A DNA stretch of 64,000 nucleotides, from the NCBI RefSeq assembly GCF_024362525.1, contig NZ_CP101458.1, positions 2,232,001 through 2,296,000 on the forward strand, read 5' to 3'. The notes below the pieces were generated by a model. That model saw only the letters and a list, made by a program, of their open reading frames with translations, had not been told where the DNA came from and ran no database searches. Both the position numbers and the translations under genes were made by a program. Positions 29,791 through 38,890 of the stretch are shown piece by piece. Position 1 is the stretch's first letter. Every line of letters starts with the position of its first letter. The DNA is from Natrononativus amylolyticus. GTDB taxonomy: Archaea > Halobacteriota > Halobacteria > Halobacteriales > Natrialbaceae.

Positions 29791-30462
29791 ATGAAGTACC
29801 TCAGTATGTGGCTCTCCCAGCCGGACTGGATGCTCCACCCGATGCAGCGGTTCATCCGCGAGGAAGAGGCGGTCCGCTACGAGGAACTCCAGGCCTGGAA
29901 CGTCGATACACAGGCGCCCCGTCTCGAGTACGAACTGTTCTACGTTGAGGCCGACCGAGAGCCCTACGAGCGGGCGCTCGAGGCCGCGGACTCGATCCGG
30001 TGGTACGACCTGACGCCGATCGACGCCGACGCATTCTACCTCTACGTCTGCCAGGAAACCCGCGAGGAGGACCGAGCGTGGCGCGCGGGCCTCACCGCGC
30101 TCGACCTCGTCGTCGTACCGCCGATCGTCTACGACGAACGGGCGGATTTCTCGATGACGGTCGTCGGCACCGGCGAGAATTTACGGGCGCTGCTCGAGGG
30201 GCTCCCCGAGGAGATCGACGTCGCCGTCGAGGCAATCGGAGAGTACGACCGCAGACACGCACCCGTGGCGGACGCGCTCACCAACCGCCAGTTCGAGGCA
30301 CTCGAGGCCGGCCTCGCCGTCGGTTACTTCGAGATCCCCCGGGAAGGCGGCGTCGAGGCGGTCGCCGCCGAACTGGGCTGTGCCTCGAGTACGGCCGCCC
30401 TGTTGCTCCAGAAGGCCCAGGCGCGGCTGGTCCGGCGGTTGATCGGGCGCTATCGGCGGTAG
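29791..30462 (+). CDS. HTH-10 (Bat-like) transcriptional regulator
   Basis: 223-aa transcription factor without PAS or GAF sensor domains. The N-terminal bacterio-opsin-activator-like domain covers about 1-150, and the C-terminal HTH-10 reads LTNRQFEALEAGLAVGYFEIPREGGVEAVAAELGCASSTAALLLQKAQARLVRRLI (shown here only to mark about 165-220). Targets unknown; the divergent methyltransferase gene is an obvious candidate because both share one promoter region. Confidence 0.85.
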   Translation: MKYLSMWLSQPDWMLHPMQRFIREEEAVRYEELQAWNVDTQAPRLEYELFYVEADREPYERALEAADSIRWYDLTPIDADAFYLYVCQETREEDRAWRAGLTALDLVVVPPIVYDERADFSMTVVGTGENLRALLEGLPEEIDVAVEAIGEYDRRHAPVADALTNRQFEALEAGLAVGYFEIPREGGVEAVAAELGCASSTAALLLQKAQARLVRRLIGRYRR

Positions 30463-30553
30463 CGAACCGACCCGCCCGCCAGCCCACGTTCGTGGTGATC
30501 TCGTACGCCGTGATGATCGAAATAGCCATACTTGTGGAATCGTGCATATTCGT

Positions 30554-31264
30554 ATGAACCGAGCCGAGAAGGCCGCCCTGCAGCTGCGGGCGGTCGACGT
30601 CTTGCGAATGCTGAAGCAGACCCGGACGTACGACGAACTCGCCGCCGAGACGGGGCTGCCGGCGGGCGATCTCAACCGGTACGTCAACGGCCACGTGTTG
30701 CCGGGGACCGAACGCGCTCGAGAGGTCGTCGGGGAGGTCGGCTACGAGGCGCTCGCGGCCGAACTTGGCGAACGCATCCGGGTCGACGAGGAGGGGTACG
30801 TCGACAACTCCGGCGCGGTCTTCGACCAGTCGTTTCTCGACCTCGTCGCGCCCGTCGCGGCCGACGCCTTCGAGTTCGGCCGGCCGGATCTCGTCCTCAC
30901 CGCGGCGACCGACGGGATCACCCTCGCGGCCTCCCTCGCGAGCTACTACGGCACCCGCTGTGCCTATGCAAAGAAACGCAAGGAGACCGCCGTCGAGGAG
31001 TTTATCGAGGCCAGAGAGCGCCTCGAGTCCGGTATCGAGCTCACCTACTACCTCCCCGCCGCGGCGATCAGTGACGGCGACTCGGTGCTGGTCGTCGACG
31101 ACCTCATCCGCTCGGGGGAGACCCAGGAACTGCTGCTGGACATCGTCGAAACGGCGGAGGCCGACGTCGCGGGCGTCTTCGCGCTCATCGCGGCCGGCGA
31201 CGACGGGATCGAGCGCGCTCGAGAGCGAACCGACGCACCGGTGGGTGCGCTAACGACGGTCTGA
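30554..31264 (+). CDS. gfcR: GfcR, phosphoribosyltransferase-type transcription regulator of sugar metabolism
   Basis: 236-aa protein with an N-terminal helix-turn-helix (about 8-60, TYDELAAETGLPAGDLNRYVNG) joined to a type I phosphoribosyltransferase domain carrying the PRPP motif VLVVDDLIRSGET (178-190). This arrangement is GfcR (formerly annotated PyrE2), which in Haloferax controls genes of glycolysis and related steps. Haloarchaea keep a separate catalytic PyrE, here at 19210-19737. The start is ATG 30554 (MNRAEK); an ATG 12 nt upstream is possible. Confidence 0.88.
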   Translation: MNRAEKAALQLRAVDVLRMLKQTRTYDELAAETGLPAGDLNRYVNGHVLPGTERAREVVGEVGYEALAAELGERIRVDEEGYVDNSGAVFDQSFLDLVAPVAADAFEFGRPDLVLTAATDGITLAASLASYYGTRCAYAKKRKETAVEEFIEARERLESGIELTYYLPAAAISDGDSVLVVDDLIRSGETQELLLDIVETAEADVAGVFALIAAGDDGIERARERTDAPVGALTTV

Positions 31265-31312
31265 AGTCCCCGGAACCTCGCGTCGTCGCTATCGGAGGAA
31301 CCTACAGGGCCT

Positions 31313-31330
31313 CCTGCAATTTCGTGCAGG
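31313..31330. terminator. Hairpin between convergent gfcR and usp genes
   Basis: CCTGCA (31313-31318) and TGCAGG (31325-31330) with a 6-nt loop, located between two convergent genes. Possible bidirectional 3'-end structure; weak evidence. Confidence 0.3.
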
Positions 31331-31366
31331 AAATCCGTCTCGAGTGAGGAGGTCAGAACGGGTGGT

Positions 31367-31801
31367 TCACCGAACGATCGTCACCGGAACCGGTGAGCGG
31401 CGGGCGACGTTTTCGGCGACGCTCCCCAGCAGGATCCGGCTCGCACCGGTCCGACCGTGGCTGCCGATGACGATGTGATCGACGCCGTGTTCGTCGGCGT
31501 AGTCGACGATCGACCGCGAGACGCCGCCGATGACCTGGTCGGTTTCGATCTCGATCCCGTTGGCCTCGCCTCGCTCTCGAGCGGCCTCGAGCAGCTTCTC
31601 GGAGCGGTCCTCGTGGTTCTTGCGAATCTGGTCGTAGTTCGCCATCGCGCCGCCTTCGATCCCCGTCGCCGCGTAGAACTCGCCGGGGTCGATGACGTGT
31701 AACGCGGTGATCGTCGCGTCGGCGTGTTCCTCGAAGGCGAACTCGAGGGCCTGCGTTGCGCGGTCCGAGTCGTCGACTGGAACGAGAACGTGGTTCGCCA
31801 T
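31367..31801 (-). CDS. Universal stress protein (UspA family)
   Basis: 144-aa single-domain UspA. It begins VLVPVDDSDRATQALEFA and ends with the ATP-binding motif VIGSHGRTGASRILLGSVAENV (G-x2-G-x9-G-S type, about 112-131), so it belongs to the nucleotide-binding branch. Haloarchaea carry many copies; the specific stress is unknown. Upstream of and on the same strand as L15e, but separated by 111 nt. Confidence 0.93.
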   Translation of the reverse strand: MANHVLVPVDDSDRATQALEFAFEEHADATITALHVIDPGEFYAATGIEGGAMANYDQIRKNHEDRSEKLLEAARERGEANGIEIETDQVIGGVSRSIVDYADEHGVDHIVIGSHGRTGASRILLGSVAENVARRSPVPVTIVR

Positions 31802-31912
31802 ACCCGGTGGTACGCCGGCACTCGAAATAAGTGTCCGCCCGGCCCTCGAGTGTCGCCGCGCGGAACGTCGGCGCGGCGCTGCGGGACGAAACCGGTGAAA
31901 ATCGGCGCGGCG

Positions 31913-32503
31913 CTACTTCGCGCGACCCTGGCCGCCGTTGTTCGACGGGCGGACTTTCTCGGCGCCCTTGCCGCGAGTGTTGAGCCCGCGGTTCGCCTTG
32001 CCCGCGTTGGTGAGCCCGCGGAACGCGCGGTTGGTGTGGGCGTCGTCGCAGATCCAGTTGAGGTCGTCGTCGTTCTGGATCGCGGGGTGGTTCGGATCCA
32101 CGAGGATCACTTCGAACCACTTCTGGGAGCCGTCCTCGCCGACCCAGTAGCTGTTGAGCACCTCGAGGTTCGGATACTTCCGGGAGACGCGCTCCTCGCC
32201 GATGCGCTGGATGTTCTTGCGCCGACCGATGCGGCGGACGCCCTGGCGCTTCGAACGGCGACCGGCCTTGTGTCGCTGCTTTCGCGCGGTCCCCTTGCGG
32301 ACCGAGACGCGAGCGACGACGACGCCCTGCTTGGCCTTGTAGCCGAGCTCTCGAGCCTTGTCCAGGCGGGTCGGGCGGTCGATGCGTTCGATCGCGCCCT
32401 GCTTGCGCCACTCCTGCTTTCGCTGCCACTGCAGTTCTCCCAGCTTTCCGTCGCCGGGGTTCTTCCATGCCTCCTTGATGTGGGAGTAGAAGCTTCGTGC
32501 CAT
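31913..32503 (-). CDS. rpl15e: 50S ribosomal protein L15e
   Basis: 196-aa ribosomal protein of the large subunit, archaeal/eukaryotic L15e. The diagnostic start MARSFYSHIKEAWKNP and basic core KAKQGVVVARVSVRKGTARKQRHKAGRRSKRQGV-type stretch (about 56-90) leave little doubt. The arginine/lysine-rich composition stands out from the acidic neighbours, as expected for an RNA-binding protein. Preceded by a leader of about 120 nt with a palindrome; a TATA-like CTTATACTC (minus strand, about 32647-32655) fits a start near 32622. Confidence 0.96.
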   Translation of the reverse strand: MARSFYSHIKEAWKNPGDGKLGELQWQRKQEWRKQGAIERIDRPTRLDKARELGYKAKQGVVVARVSVRKGTARKQRHKAGRRSKRQGVRRIGRRKNIQRIGEERVSRKYPNLEVLNSYWVGEDGSQKWFEVILVDPNHPAIQNDDDLNWICDDAHTNRAFRGLTNAGKANRGLNTRGKGAEKVRPSNNGGQGRAK

Positions 32504-32538
32504 GTGTATTTCCGCGGGCGTTTCCTGGTTCAGAGCGG

Positions 32539-32557
32539 CGAGGATCGACGATCCTCG
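32539..32557 (-). promoter_or_regulatory. Perfect palindrome in the L15e leader
   Basis: CGAGGATCG-A-CGATCCTCG, 9-1-9 nt, located 36-54 nt before the L15e start. In RNA it can fold as an 8-bp stem with a 3-nt loop. It could be a site for feedback regulation or a DNA operator. Confidence 0.45.
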
Positions 32558-32681
32558 AGCGCCCCACATCCCGACCTGTGGCGGTGCCGTGCAGGTGCCC
32601 GCTGTCGCCCGCAGTCCAGCGAGTCGTCTGTGTCTATCCAACTGGCGAGTATAAGGGCTTCGAAGCGCGGGAGCCGGGTCG

Positions 32682-34367
32682 CTACATCCGGGGCGGGTTC
32701 TTCGGGACGTCGCCGATGGAGCGGTCGGTGTTCAACTCGACCCACGCCAGGAGGCCGATCGGGACCCCGACGACGATCAGGAAGAACACGAGCGGCGCGT
32801 ACTGGCTGCCGCTGATTCCGATCATGACGACTGCGAGCGCGAGCGTCCCGCCGACGGGAACCGCGACCGGATGCGTGAGCGCCGACCGGGCGAACCGGAC
32901 CAGCCGGCGCCACCGGAACCGCTCGCGGAGGCGCCCGGACCCCCGCCAGTCGCTGCCGAGGAGCGCGGCGGCGAACGCAACGACTGCCACGAGTGCGAGC
33001 GCGACCGGGACGACAGCCTGCCAGCGGTACGTCGGCGGCGCGACGGTGCCGATCCCGTACACCGCCCCGGCGGCGACCGCGACGCCGACGACGCCGACCA
33101 GCGCGCTCCCCATCGCGTGGACGAGTTCGGTCTGTCGGGAGTCGACGCCCGGACCCAACTCGCCGCGCATCGACAGCGCGTTCTCGCCGACGTCCCAGAC
33201 GAGGATCGACGCGGCGACGCCGACGAACACGAACAGGGCCTCGAGTCCCGCGAGCGCGGCCACGACCGTCGTCGCGAACAGGCCGAGCGCGCCGACCCCG
33301 AGCGTCCGCCGGCGCCAGTCGGCCCCGGCCACCCGCCGGGCGAGCAGTTCGACGGCGACGAACGCCGCGGCGAACACGCCGACCAGCAGCCAGAGCAGCG
33401 TCAGGTTGTCGCCAGCCGCCGTCGGACCGAGCGCGATTGCTGCGAGCGCTGCGAGTGCGACGGGGACGCCGCCGGCGGCGAACGCCAGCGTTCGCAGCGG
33501 GTAGGGCTCGAGCCAGAGCTGGGCGAACGGGGCGAACGCGGCGCCGAGACAGACGAGGACCGCCAGGAGGACGACGGCGCCGACCGCGGCGTGGAGCACG
33601 CCCGACGTGAGCGCGGTCGCAATCGCCGCGCCGACCGGGCCGAGCGAGACCAGCGTCGACTCGAAGACGACGGCGAACCCCGGAACGAACCAGAGCAGCA
33701 CCTGTCCCGCGTAGGCGTACTGGAGCGCCGTCGGGAGCTCGGCGGCGCTCTCGATTAGCGCCTCGACGTCCGGCAGGTCGGCCCGGTCGGGGACGGCCGA
33801 CTCGAGAACGGAGACGCTCGCCGCCCCGAAGAGCAGGGCGGCGATCGCCAGCACCTGCAGCGAGACGAACGCGATAAACGGCGTGGTCGTGATTCCGGCG
33901 TGCAGTCCCACCAGGAACAGGCCGACGTAGCCGCCGTTCCCCGAGAGAGCGAACAGTCCGGCGGCGACGACGACAGCGGCCGACACCGCCGACGCCCGGA
34001 GCGAACGACTGACCGGGCGTCGGAAGCTCGAACCCGGCGCGAGCGCGATCGTCGTCGCGCCCGTGGCGACGCCGGCGGTGATTGCGAACAGCCCCGCGTA
34101 GGCGACCGTCGGCGCCAGGAGCGCGAGCCCGGCGAGGAGCCCACAGCTCCCGAGGGTCTGTCGGGGGAGCGACGACGACTGCAGCAGCGTCAGGCTCGCG
34201 CCGACGGCGACGCCGGCGACCGCGGCGGCGATCGTCGCCGGGAGAAACGGTCCGGCGACGCCCGCGCCGATGCCGGCGCCCAGACCGATCGTCGCGACCG
34301 TCGCGAGGACGATCGTCGCTGTTCCGAGATCGCTGCTGCCCGTCGAATTCGGTTCTCGCGTGTTCAT
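32682..34367 (-). CDS. Polytopic membrane protein, last gene of DUF58 operon
   Basis: 561-aa membrane protein with many Ala/Val/Leu-rich helices (about 12-14). It is an uncharacterised haloarchaeal family regularly found behind DUF58 genes. The start ATG 34367 overlaps the stop of the DUF58 gene (4 nt). No catalytic motif recognised. The last of four coupled genes (36282-37358, 35614-36285, 34364-35617 and this one). Confidence 0.82.
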   Translation of the reverse strand: MNTREPNSTGSSDLGTATIVLATVATIGLGAGIGAGVAGPFLPATIAAAVAGVAVGASLTLLQSSSLPRQTLGSCGLLAGLALLAPTVAYAGLFAITAGVATGATTIALAPGSSFRRPVSRSLRASAVSAAVVVAAGLFALSGNGGYVGLFLVGLHAGITTTPFIAFVSLQVLAIAALLFGAASVSVLESAVPDRADLPDVEALIESAAELPTALQYAYAGQVLLWFVPGFAVVFESTLVSLGPVGAAIATALTSGVLHAAVGAVVLLAVLVCLGAAFAPFAQLWLEPYPLRTLAFAAGGVPVALAALAAIALGPTAAGDNLTLLWLLVGVFAAAFVAVELLARRVAGADWRRRTLGVGALGLFATTVVAALAGLEALFVFVGVAASILVWDVGENALSMRGELGPGVDSRQTELVHAMGSALVGVVGVAVAAGAVYGIGTVAPPTYRWQAVVPVALALVAVVAFAAALLGSDWRGSGRLRERFRWRRLVRFARSALTHPVAVPVGGTLALAVVMIGISGSQYAPLVFFLIVVGVPIGLLAWVELNTDRSIGDVPKNPPRM

Positions 34368-35617
34368 CGTGACCACCGTCGGTTGGCGCGTTCGGTCGCG
34401 ACGTGGAGCGACTCGTCGGGCGCCCACTCGAGGACGCGCACGCCGTGTTCTCTGAGCCCGCGCAAGCGGCGCTCGTGGGCGATTCGCTCGACCGGCCCGC
34501 CCGGCGAGTCGACGTCCGCGACCGTCGGGCAGACCACCGTCACCTGGTGGCCGTACGCGCGAAACCGCCGTGCCGACGCGAGCGGCGCCTCGTCGAGCGC
34601 CGGTGTGACGAAGACGAGCTGTTTGTCGTCCTCGAGGTGCCGACAGAAGCGGTCGACGTGGTCGTCGGCGGCGGCCAGCCACGCGGGGCGACCGAAGGAG
34701 CCGTCCCACTCGCCCTCGAGCAGTTTCGCGGCTCTGGCCCGCTGGTCGCGCCCGCTGCGCGCCAGCAGGTAGTCGCCGCTGGCGCCGTACAGCGCGAGCC
34801 CGACCCGGTTGTTCTCGCTCAGCAGCGCGTCGACGAGCCAACCCGCGGCGTGTTTCGACAGGGCGACGCCGTCGAGTTCGCCCGCCTCGCGGACGACCCG
34901 GTTCGCGCGTCTGACGTCGACGACGACCACGACGCTCGCCGCGCGCACCTCGCGGAACTCGACGGTCGTCAGGCTGCCGTCGCGGGCGAGGCGCTTCCAG
35001 TCGACCCGGTTCATCGGGTCCGTCGGCTGGTACTCCCGGAGCGAGTAGAACTCGGTGCCGGTTCCGCCGGCGTCGGTTTCGACCCGCCCGGGGTGTTGAA
35101 TCGTCTGGCCGGCGAGCGGCAGGCGCTCGAGGGCGTCGTCGACCTCGAGGCGGTCGTCTCCCTCGAACCGCTGGCGTTCGACGTCGCTCGCGCTCACGTT
35201 CCGGGCGACGACCGTGACGTCGCCGAATGCGTACTCGCCGCGGCGCGCGCGAAGCGTGTACGCGAGCGTCGCCGTCTCGCCGGGCTGGAGGGAGGCGACG
35301 CCGCGGATGTCGCCATCGACGACCGGTAGCGCCGCCGGCGGCTCGTCGGCGAACCTGAGATCGGCGACGGCCTCGTCGGCTTCGTTGGTGATCCGGACGA
35401 CCACCTCGAGGTCGTCGCCGGGCAGCGGCGACGCCGGCTCGAGGAGCCGCTCGACCGCGAACTCGGCCGGCGGCGGCCGGGTCGTGTAGCCGTAGGCGAC
35501 GTACGCGAGGCCGACGATCGACGAGAGAAAGACCGCGGCGCTGCCGGCGACGATGCCGATACCGCTCGCGAGGAGGGCGACGACGAGGCCGACCTCCCAG
35601 CGGCCGGTCGCGGTCAT
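34364..35617 (-). CDS. DUF58-domain protein (vWA-like, membrane-anchored)
   Basis: 417-aa protein. Two N-terminal helices (VGLVVALLASGIGIVAGSAAVFLSSIVGLAYVAYGYTT region, about 8-45), a beta-rich extracytoplasmic or cytosolic domain, then the DUF58 core YSLREYQPTDPMNRVDWKRLAR with VVVVDVRRANR and later YGASGDYLLARSGRDQ. DUF58 proteins usually pair with MoxR AAA+ ATPases in protein maturation or cell-envelope functions. The gene overlaps both neighbours by 4 nt. No MoxR gene lies in this operon. Confidence 0.88.
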   Translation of the reverse strand: MTATGRWEVGLVVALLASGIGIVAGSAAVFLSSIVGLAYVAYGYTTRPPPAEFAVERLLEPASPLPGDDLEVVVRITNEADEAVADLRFADEPPAALPVVDGDIRGVASLQPGETATLAYTLRARRGEYAFGDVTVVARNVSASDVERQRFEGDDRLEVDDALERLPLAGQTIQHPGRVETDAGGTGTEFYSLREYQPTDPMNRVDWKRLARDGSLTTVEFREVRAASVVVVVDVRRANRVVREAGELDGVALSKHAAGWLVDALLSENNRVGLALYGASGDYLLARSGRDQRARAAKLLEGEWDGSFGRPAWLAAADDHVDRFCRHLEDDKQLVFVTPALDEAPLASARRFRAYGHQVTVVCPTVADVDSPGGPVERIAHERRLRGLREHGVRVLEWAPDESLHVATERANRRWSR

Positions 35618-36285
35618 CGCTCGCCCTCCAGCTCGAGCTCCGACGCCGGCTCCGGCGCGGGTTCCGGGGAGTTCGCGGTCGGTGCGGGCGTCTCGTCGGC
35701 CGCGTTGCCCGCCGCGAGCGCGTCGACGGCGGCGATCGCCGCCTCGAGGCCGCGTTGACGGCGCGCACCGTGCGCCCAGTCCTCCAGACGCAGGCGGAGC
35801 GGAAGCGAGACCGCCGGGCTCGCGTAGGCCGCCGCTCGCGGATCGTCCGTCCACGAGCCGTCACGCAGGCGACGGTCGGCAGCCGCCTCCGAGACGCCGT
35901 GGCGCTCGACGAGCGTGAGCGTGACTGCGCGTTCGATCGCCGCCCTCGCCTGCCGGCGCTGGTAGGCGCGCCGGCCGGCTTCGGCGGTCGTCTCCTCGAG
36001 CTCCGGGCGGTCGAGCGACCGGTCGATCGGCTCGGTGACCCGGGCGTGCTCGCGGGTCGGTTCGGTCGCGCGCTCGGGAAGGGCCGCGGCGTCGGGCGAC
36101 CTGCCCACGCGAGCGAGACCGACGATCCCGAGGGTGAGGGCGCTACTCGCGACGGCGAAGACGACCCAGTCGGTGCCGACGAGCGCGAGCTGGGCGAACG
36201 ACGGCTCGAGCACCGCGACCGCGAGCGCGGCCAGCAGGGCGCCCCCGCCGAGCAGGCTTCCGGCGGCGACCAGCGAGCGGTTCAT
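35614..36285 (-). CDS. Membrane protein of DUF58 operon, unknown function
   Basis: 223-aa protein with two N-terminal transmembrane helices (SLVAAGSLLGGGALLAALAVAVL and WVVFAVASSALTLGIVGLA, about 4-60) and a charged helical cytosolic part ending in a Glu/Pro-rich tail. A conserved companion of DUF58 genes in haloarchaea. Coupled by 4-nt overlaps to the genes on both sides. Function unknown. Confidence 0.78.
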   Translation of the reverse strand: MNRSLVAAGSLLGGGALLAALAVAVLEPSFAQLALVGTDWVVFAVASSALTLGIVGLARVGRSPDAAALPERATEPTREHARVTEPIDRSLDRPELEETTAEAGRRAYQRRQARAAIERAVTLTLVERHGVSEAAADRRLRDGSWTDDPRAAAYASPAVSLPLRLRLEDWAHGARRQRGLEAAIAAVDALAAGNAADETPAPTANSPEPAPEPASELELEGER

Positions 36286-37358
36286 CGGTCGTCACCCTCG
36301 TCGTCACGTCCGTCCTCGAGTCGCTCGAAGGCCGTTCGCGCGCGCCGCGTTCGATCCGGTGACGGCGGAAAGTTCCCGTAGCGGACCTCCCGGAACGCCT
36401 CGGTGAGCTGAGAAACCGGCTCGGCCGGCAGACCGGCCTCGACCGCCGCTCGGGCGTACTCGCCCGGCGTCCGGACGGTTCGGCGGGAGACCGGAACGGC
36501 GGCGGCCATCTCCTCCCAGGCCTCCTCGATGGTGCGGGGACCGAACTCCGGCTCCTCCGGGGCGGACTCGTCGTCTTCGGCCGTCGGTCGCTCCGCCGGC
36601 GTCGACGACCGGGACCGCCGCGTCCGGTTTCGAACGCCGCCGAGCAGCGACGAGGCGCCGTCGGTGAGCGACAGCGAGAACAGCGAGCCGAACCCGCGCG
36701 AGGTGGCCGCGAGCGCCACCGGCACGGCGACGGCTGCGCCGGCGAGGCCGCGGCCGACGTCTCGCGCGACGGCGCCGACCCCGGCGCCGACGTCTCGAGT
36801 CGTGCTCGCGACGCCGTCGAGGAGGGCGGGAACGGCCCGCGAGGCGCCGATCGTCGCGACCATCGTCAGCTGGGGGATGCGCCGCAGTCGGAACTGGATC
36901 GTCGGGAGGACCCCCTCCGGAAGCTCGTGATCGGGGATCTCGCCCGTCTTCGGGTCGGTGAGCCGCCAGCAGACGACCAGACCGGCGACCCCGAAGCCGA
37001 CGAGAAACAGCCAGCCGATCGCGCCCTCGAACAGCGCGTTGCTCGAGGAGCCGTCCGAGCTGCCGGCCGGCGACTCGTCGTCGCTCTCGTTTTCGTCGTC
37101 CGATTCCTCGTCGCGTTCCGTATCCGTGTCGGTGCTGTCGTCCTCGTCGTCGGTCGCGGAGCCGTCGCGTTCGGGGGGAGTGAGGTCGATACCGAAGTCG
37201 AACTCGTTCTCCGTGTCGGCGTAGTAGTCGCTCTCGACGGCCTCCCGATCGGGGGCGTCGCCGTAGCCGGCGGCGGGGAAGAACGCGGCGGCGACGACGA
37301 CCGCGAGGACACAACAGGCGATCAGGGCAGCGAAGCGGAGGTTGTATCCCACACGCAT
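36282..37358 (-). CDS. DUF4129-type membrane protein, first gene of DUF58 operon
   Basis: 358-aa protein: N-terminal helix (FAALIACCVLAVVVAAAFFPAA), a very acidic Asp/Glu/Ser-rich stretch (about 60-115, DDEDDSTDTDTERDEESDDE-type), a second helix (AIGWLFLVGFGVAGLVVCW) and a C-terminal domain with GPRTIEEAWEEMAAAVPVSRRTVRTPGEYARAAVEAGLP, typical of DUF4129, which follows transglutaminase or DUF58 systems. Start ATG 37358 (MRVGYNLRF). An AT-rich region precedes it and is shared with the divergent M48 gene. Confidence 0.8.
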   Translation of the reverse strand: MRVGYNLRFAALIACCVLAVVVAAAFFPAAGYGDAPDREAVESDYYADTENEFDFGIDLTPPERDGSATDDEDDSTDTDTERDEESDDENESDDESPAGSSDGSSSNALFEGAIGWLFLVGFGVAGLVVCWRLTDPKTGEIPDHELPEGVLPTIQFRLRRIPQLTMVATIGASRAVPALLDGVASTTRDVGAGVGAVARDVGRGLAGAAVAVPVALAATSRGFGSLFSLSLTDGASSLLGGVRNRTRRSRSSTPAERPTAEDDESAPEEPEFGPRTIEEAWEEMAAAVPVSRRTVRTPGEYARAAVEAGLPAEPVSQLTEAFREVRYGNFPPSPDRTRRARTAFERLEDGRDDEGDDR

Positions 37359-37478
37359 AACTGCATACTGTCGGGATAAATGTGTTTCTCTCAAATCACG
37401 ATACGAACGACGGTCCGAACACACAGACTACTGCTGGCGAAACTGTTTTCGTCTAACACTTCGAACGTTGAGAGACGA

Positions 37479-38516
37479 ATGGGCAGAGACGACCTCACGG
37501 CACAGATGGGCGCCACCGTTGCGCTCGTCGTGCTGATCGACCTCGCGTTCGCGCTCGTCGTCGCCGCTCTCCTCGAGCCCTGGCTCGCCGGCGTGCTCGC
37601 CACCCTCGGCCTCGCGTCGACGGCCGCGCGCTACGCCGTGCTGGGCGGGTTCGTCCTCTGTGTGCTGCTCTGGGCGCAGCTACAGTACACGCGCCGGGAG
37701 CTGCTCGCCGAGGCCGACGCCGACCCGATCGACCCCGCCACCCACCCCGACCTCCACGCTCGCGTGACCCGCCTCGCCTCGCTGGCCGATATGCGCGTCC
37801 CCGCGGTCGCCATCGCCGACACCGACGTCCCGAACAGCTTCGCCGTCGGCGGCCTCCGCACCGGGACCGTCGTCGTCAGCGACGGACTCGTCGAGACCCT
37901 CTCGGGGGACGAACTCGACGCCGTCATCGCACACGAACTCGTCCACCTGAAGAACCGCGACGCGCTCGTGATGACGCTCGCCTCGTTCCTGCCGGCACTC
38001 GTCTCCGACGAGTACTCGCTGCTCGAAGAGACGGTTCCAGAACCCCAGCGGCCGGTCGTCTGGGGCGCCGCCCTGCTCGGCGGCTACCTCCTCAGTTCGG
38101 CGTTCATCGACGCGCCGCTGGGCTCGCTCACCGGGCTCGCACAGTTCGGCGTCGCCGTCGCGCTCACCGTCGTCGTCGGCGGCGTCCTCCTGGGACTGTT
38201 CGCGACGCTGATCGTCTTTCTCAGCCGTCGCCTCTCTCGGTCGCGCGAGTTCGTTGCCGACCGGGACGGCGCGCGCCTCACCGGCAACCCCGCAGCGCTC
38301 GTGAGCGCGCTGGCGACCCTCGACGAGACGATCACGACGCCGGAGCGGGACGCCCGGCGGGCCTACGCCGGGCTCGAGGGGATGTGCCTGCTCCCCCACG
38401 GCTTCGAACGCGGCGACGACGACGGGTTCCGCGTCGAGACCCGCTCGCACCCGCCGACCGAAGAACGGATCGCGAGGCTGCGCGAGGTGGCCGTAGAACT
38501 CGAGCGGGCGGTCTGA
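37479..38516 (+). CDS. M48-family membrane metalloprotease (HtpX-like)
   Basis: 345-aa zinc protease. Two N-terminal helices (about 12-70), the zinc motif HELVH at 152-156 (HEXXH), two more helices (about 190-250) and SREFVADRDGARL holding the third ligand. HtpX-type enzymes degrade misfolded membrane proteins. Start ATG 37479; earlier in-frame ATGs give a non-hydrophobic extension. Its stop TGA abuts the stop of the convergent small membrane-protein gene, together reading TGATCA. Confidence 0.9.
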   Translation: MGRDDLTAQMGATVALVVLIDLAFALVVAALLEPWLAGVLATLGLASTAARYAVLGGFVLCVLLWAQLQYTRRELLAEADADPIDPATHPDLHARVTRLASLADMRVPAVAIADTDVPNSFAVGGLRTGTVVVSDGLVETLSGDELDAVIAHELVHLKNRDALVMTLASFLPALVSDEYSLLEETVPEPQRPVVWGAALLGGYLLSSAFIDAPLGSLTGLAQFGVAVALTVVVGGVLLGLFATLIVFLSRRLSRSREFVADRDGARLTGNPAALVSALATLDETITTPERDARRAYAGLEGMCLLPHGFERGDDDGFRVETRSHPPTEERIARLREVAVELERAV

Positions 38517-38819
38517 TCAGTCGCTTCGAAACCGCTCGAGGAGACCGGGACGCCGCTCGGACTCAGACTCGGCCTGCTCGGCCTCCTCGTCGTCGGCTCT
38601 GCGCCGCTCGAGTCGGCGCGCTATCCACGCCCGGGGGCCGCCGATCCGACCGAGCAGCCACGTCGGGAAGTAGAGGGCGACGACTCCCAGCGCGAAAAAA
38701 CCGACGCCGCCGACGAGCTGGCCGTCGCGGGTGAACTCGAGGCCGATGATGAACATCGGACCCGCCATCGACAGCCCGGCGGCGGTCTGGAGCATCCAGA
38801 GGATCCCCGGTCCTTTCAT
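38517..38819 (-). CDS. Small two-helix membrane protein
   Basis: 100-aa protein with two hydrophobic helices (ILWMLQTAAGLSMAGPMFIIGLEF and VGGVGFFALGVVALYFPTWLL) and a charged cytosolic tail (RRLERRRADDEEAEQAESESERR). Conserved-hypothetical style haloarchaeal protein, no known function. Convergent with the M48 protease with no intergenic base. Confidence 0.75.
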   Translation of the reverse strand: MKGPGILWMLQTAAGLSMAGPMFIIGLEFTRDGQLVGGVGFFALGVVALYFPTWLLGRIGGPRAWIARRLERRRADDEEAEQAESESERRPGLLERFRSD

Positions 38820-38890
38820 CGAGGGTAGCTACGAACGCCGTGGTCTTAACCCCGATGAAGTGAGCGCTCGTCGCCGACCCCGCGTCGGAC

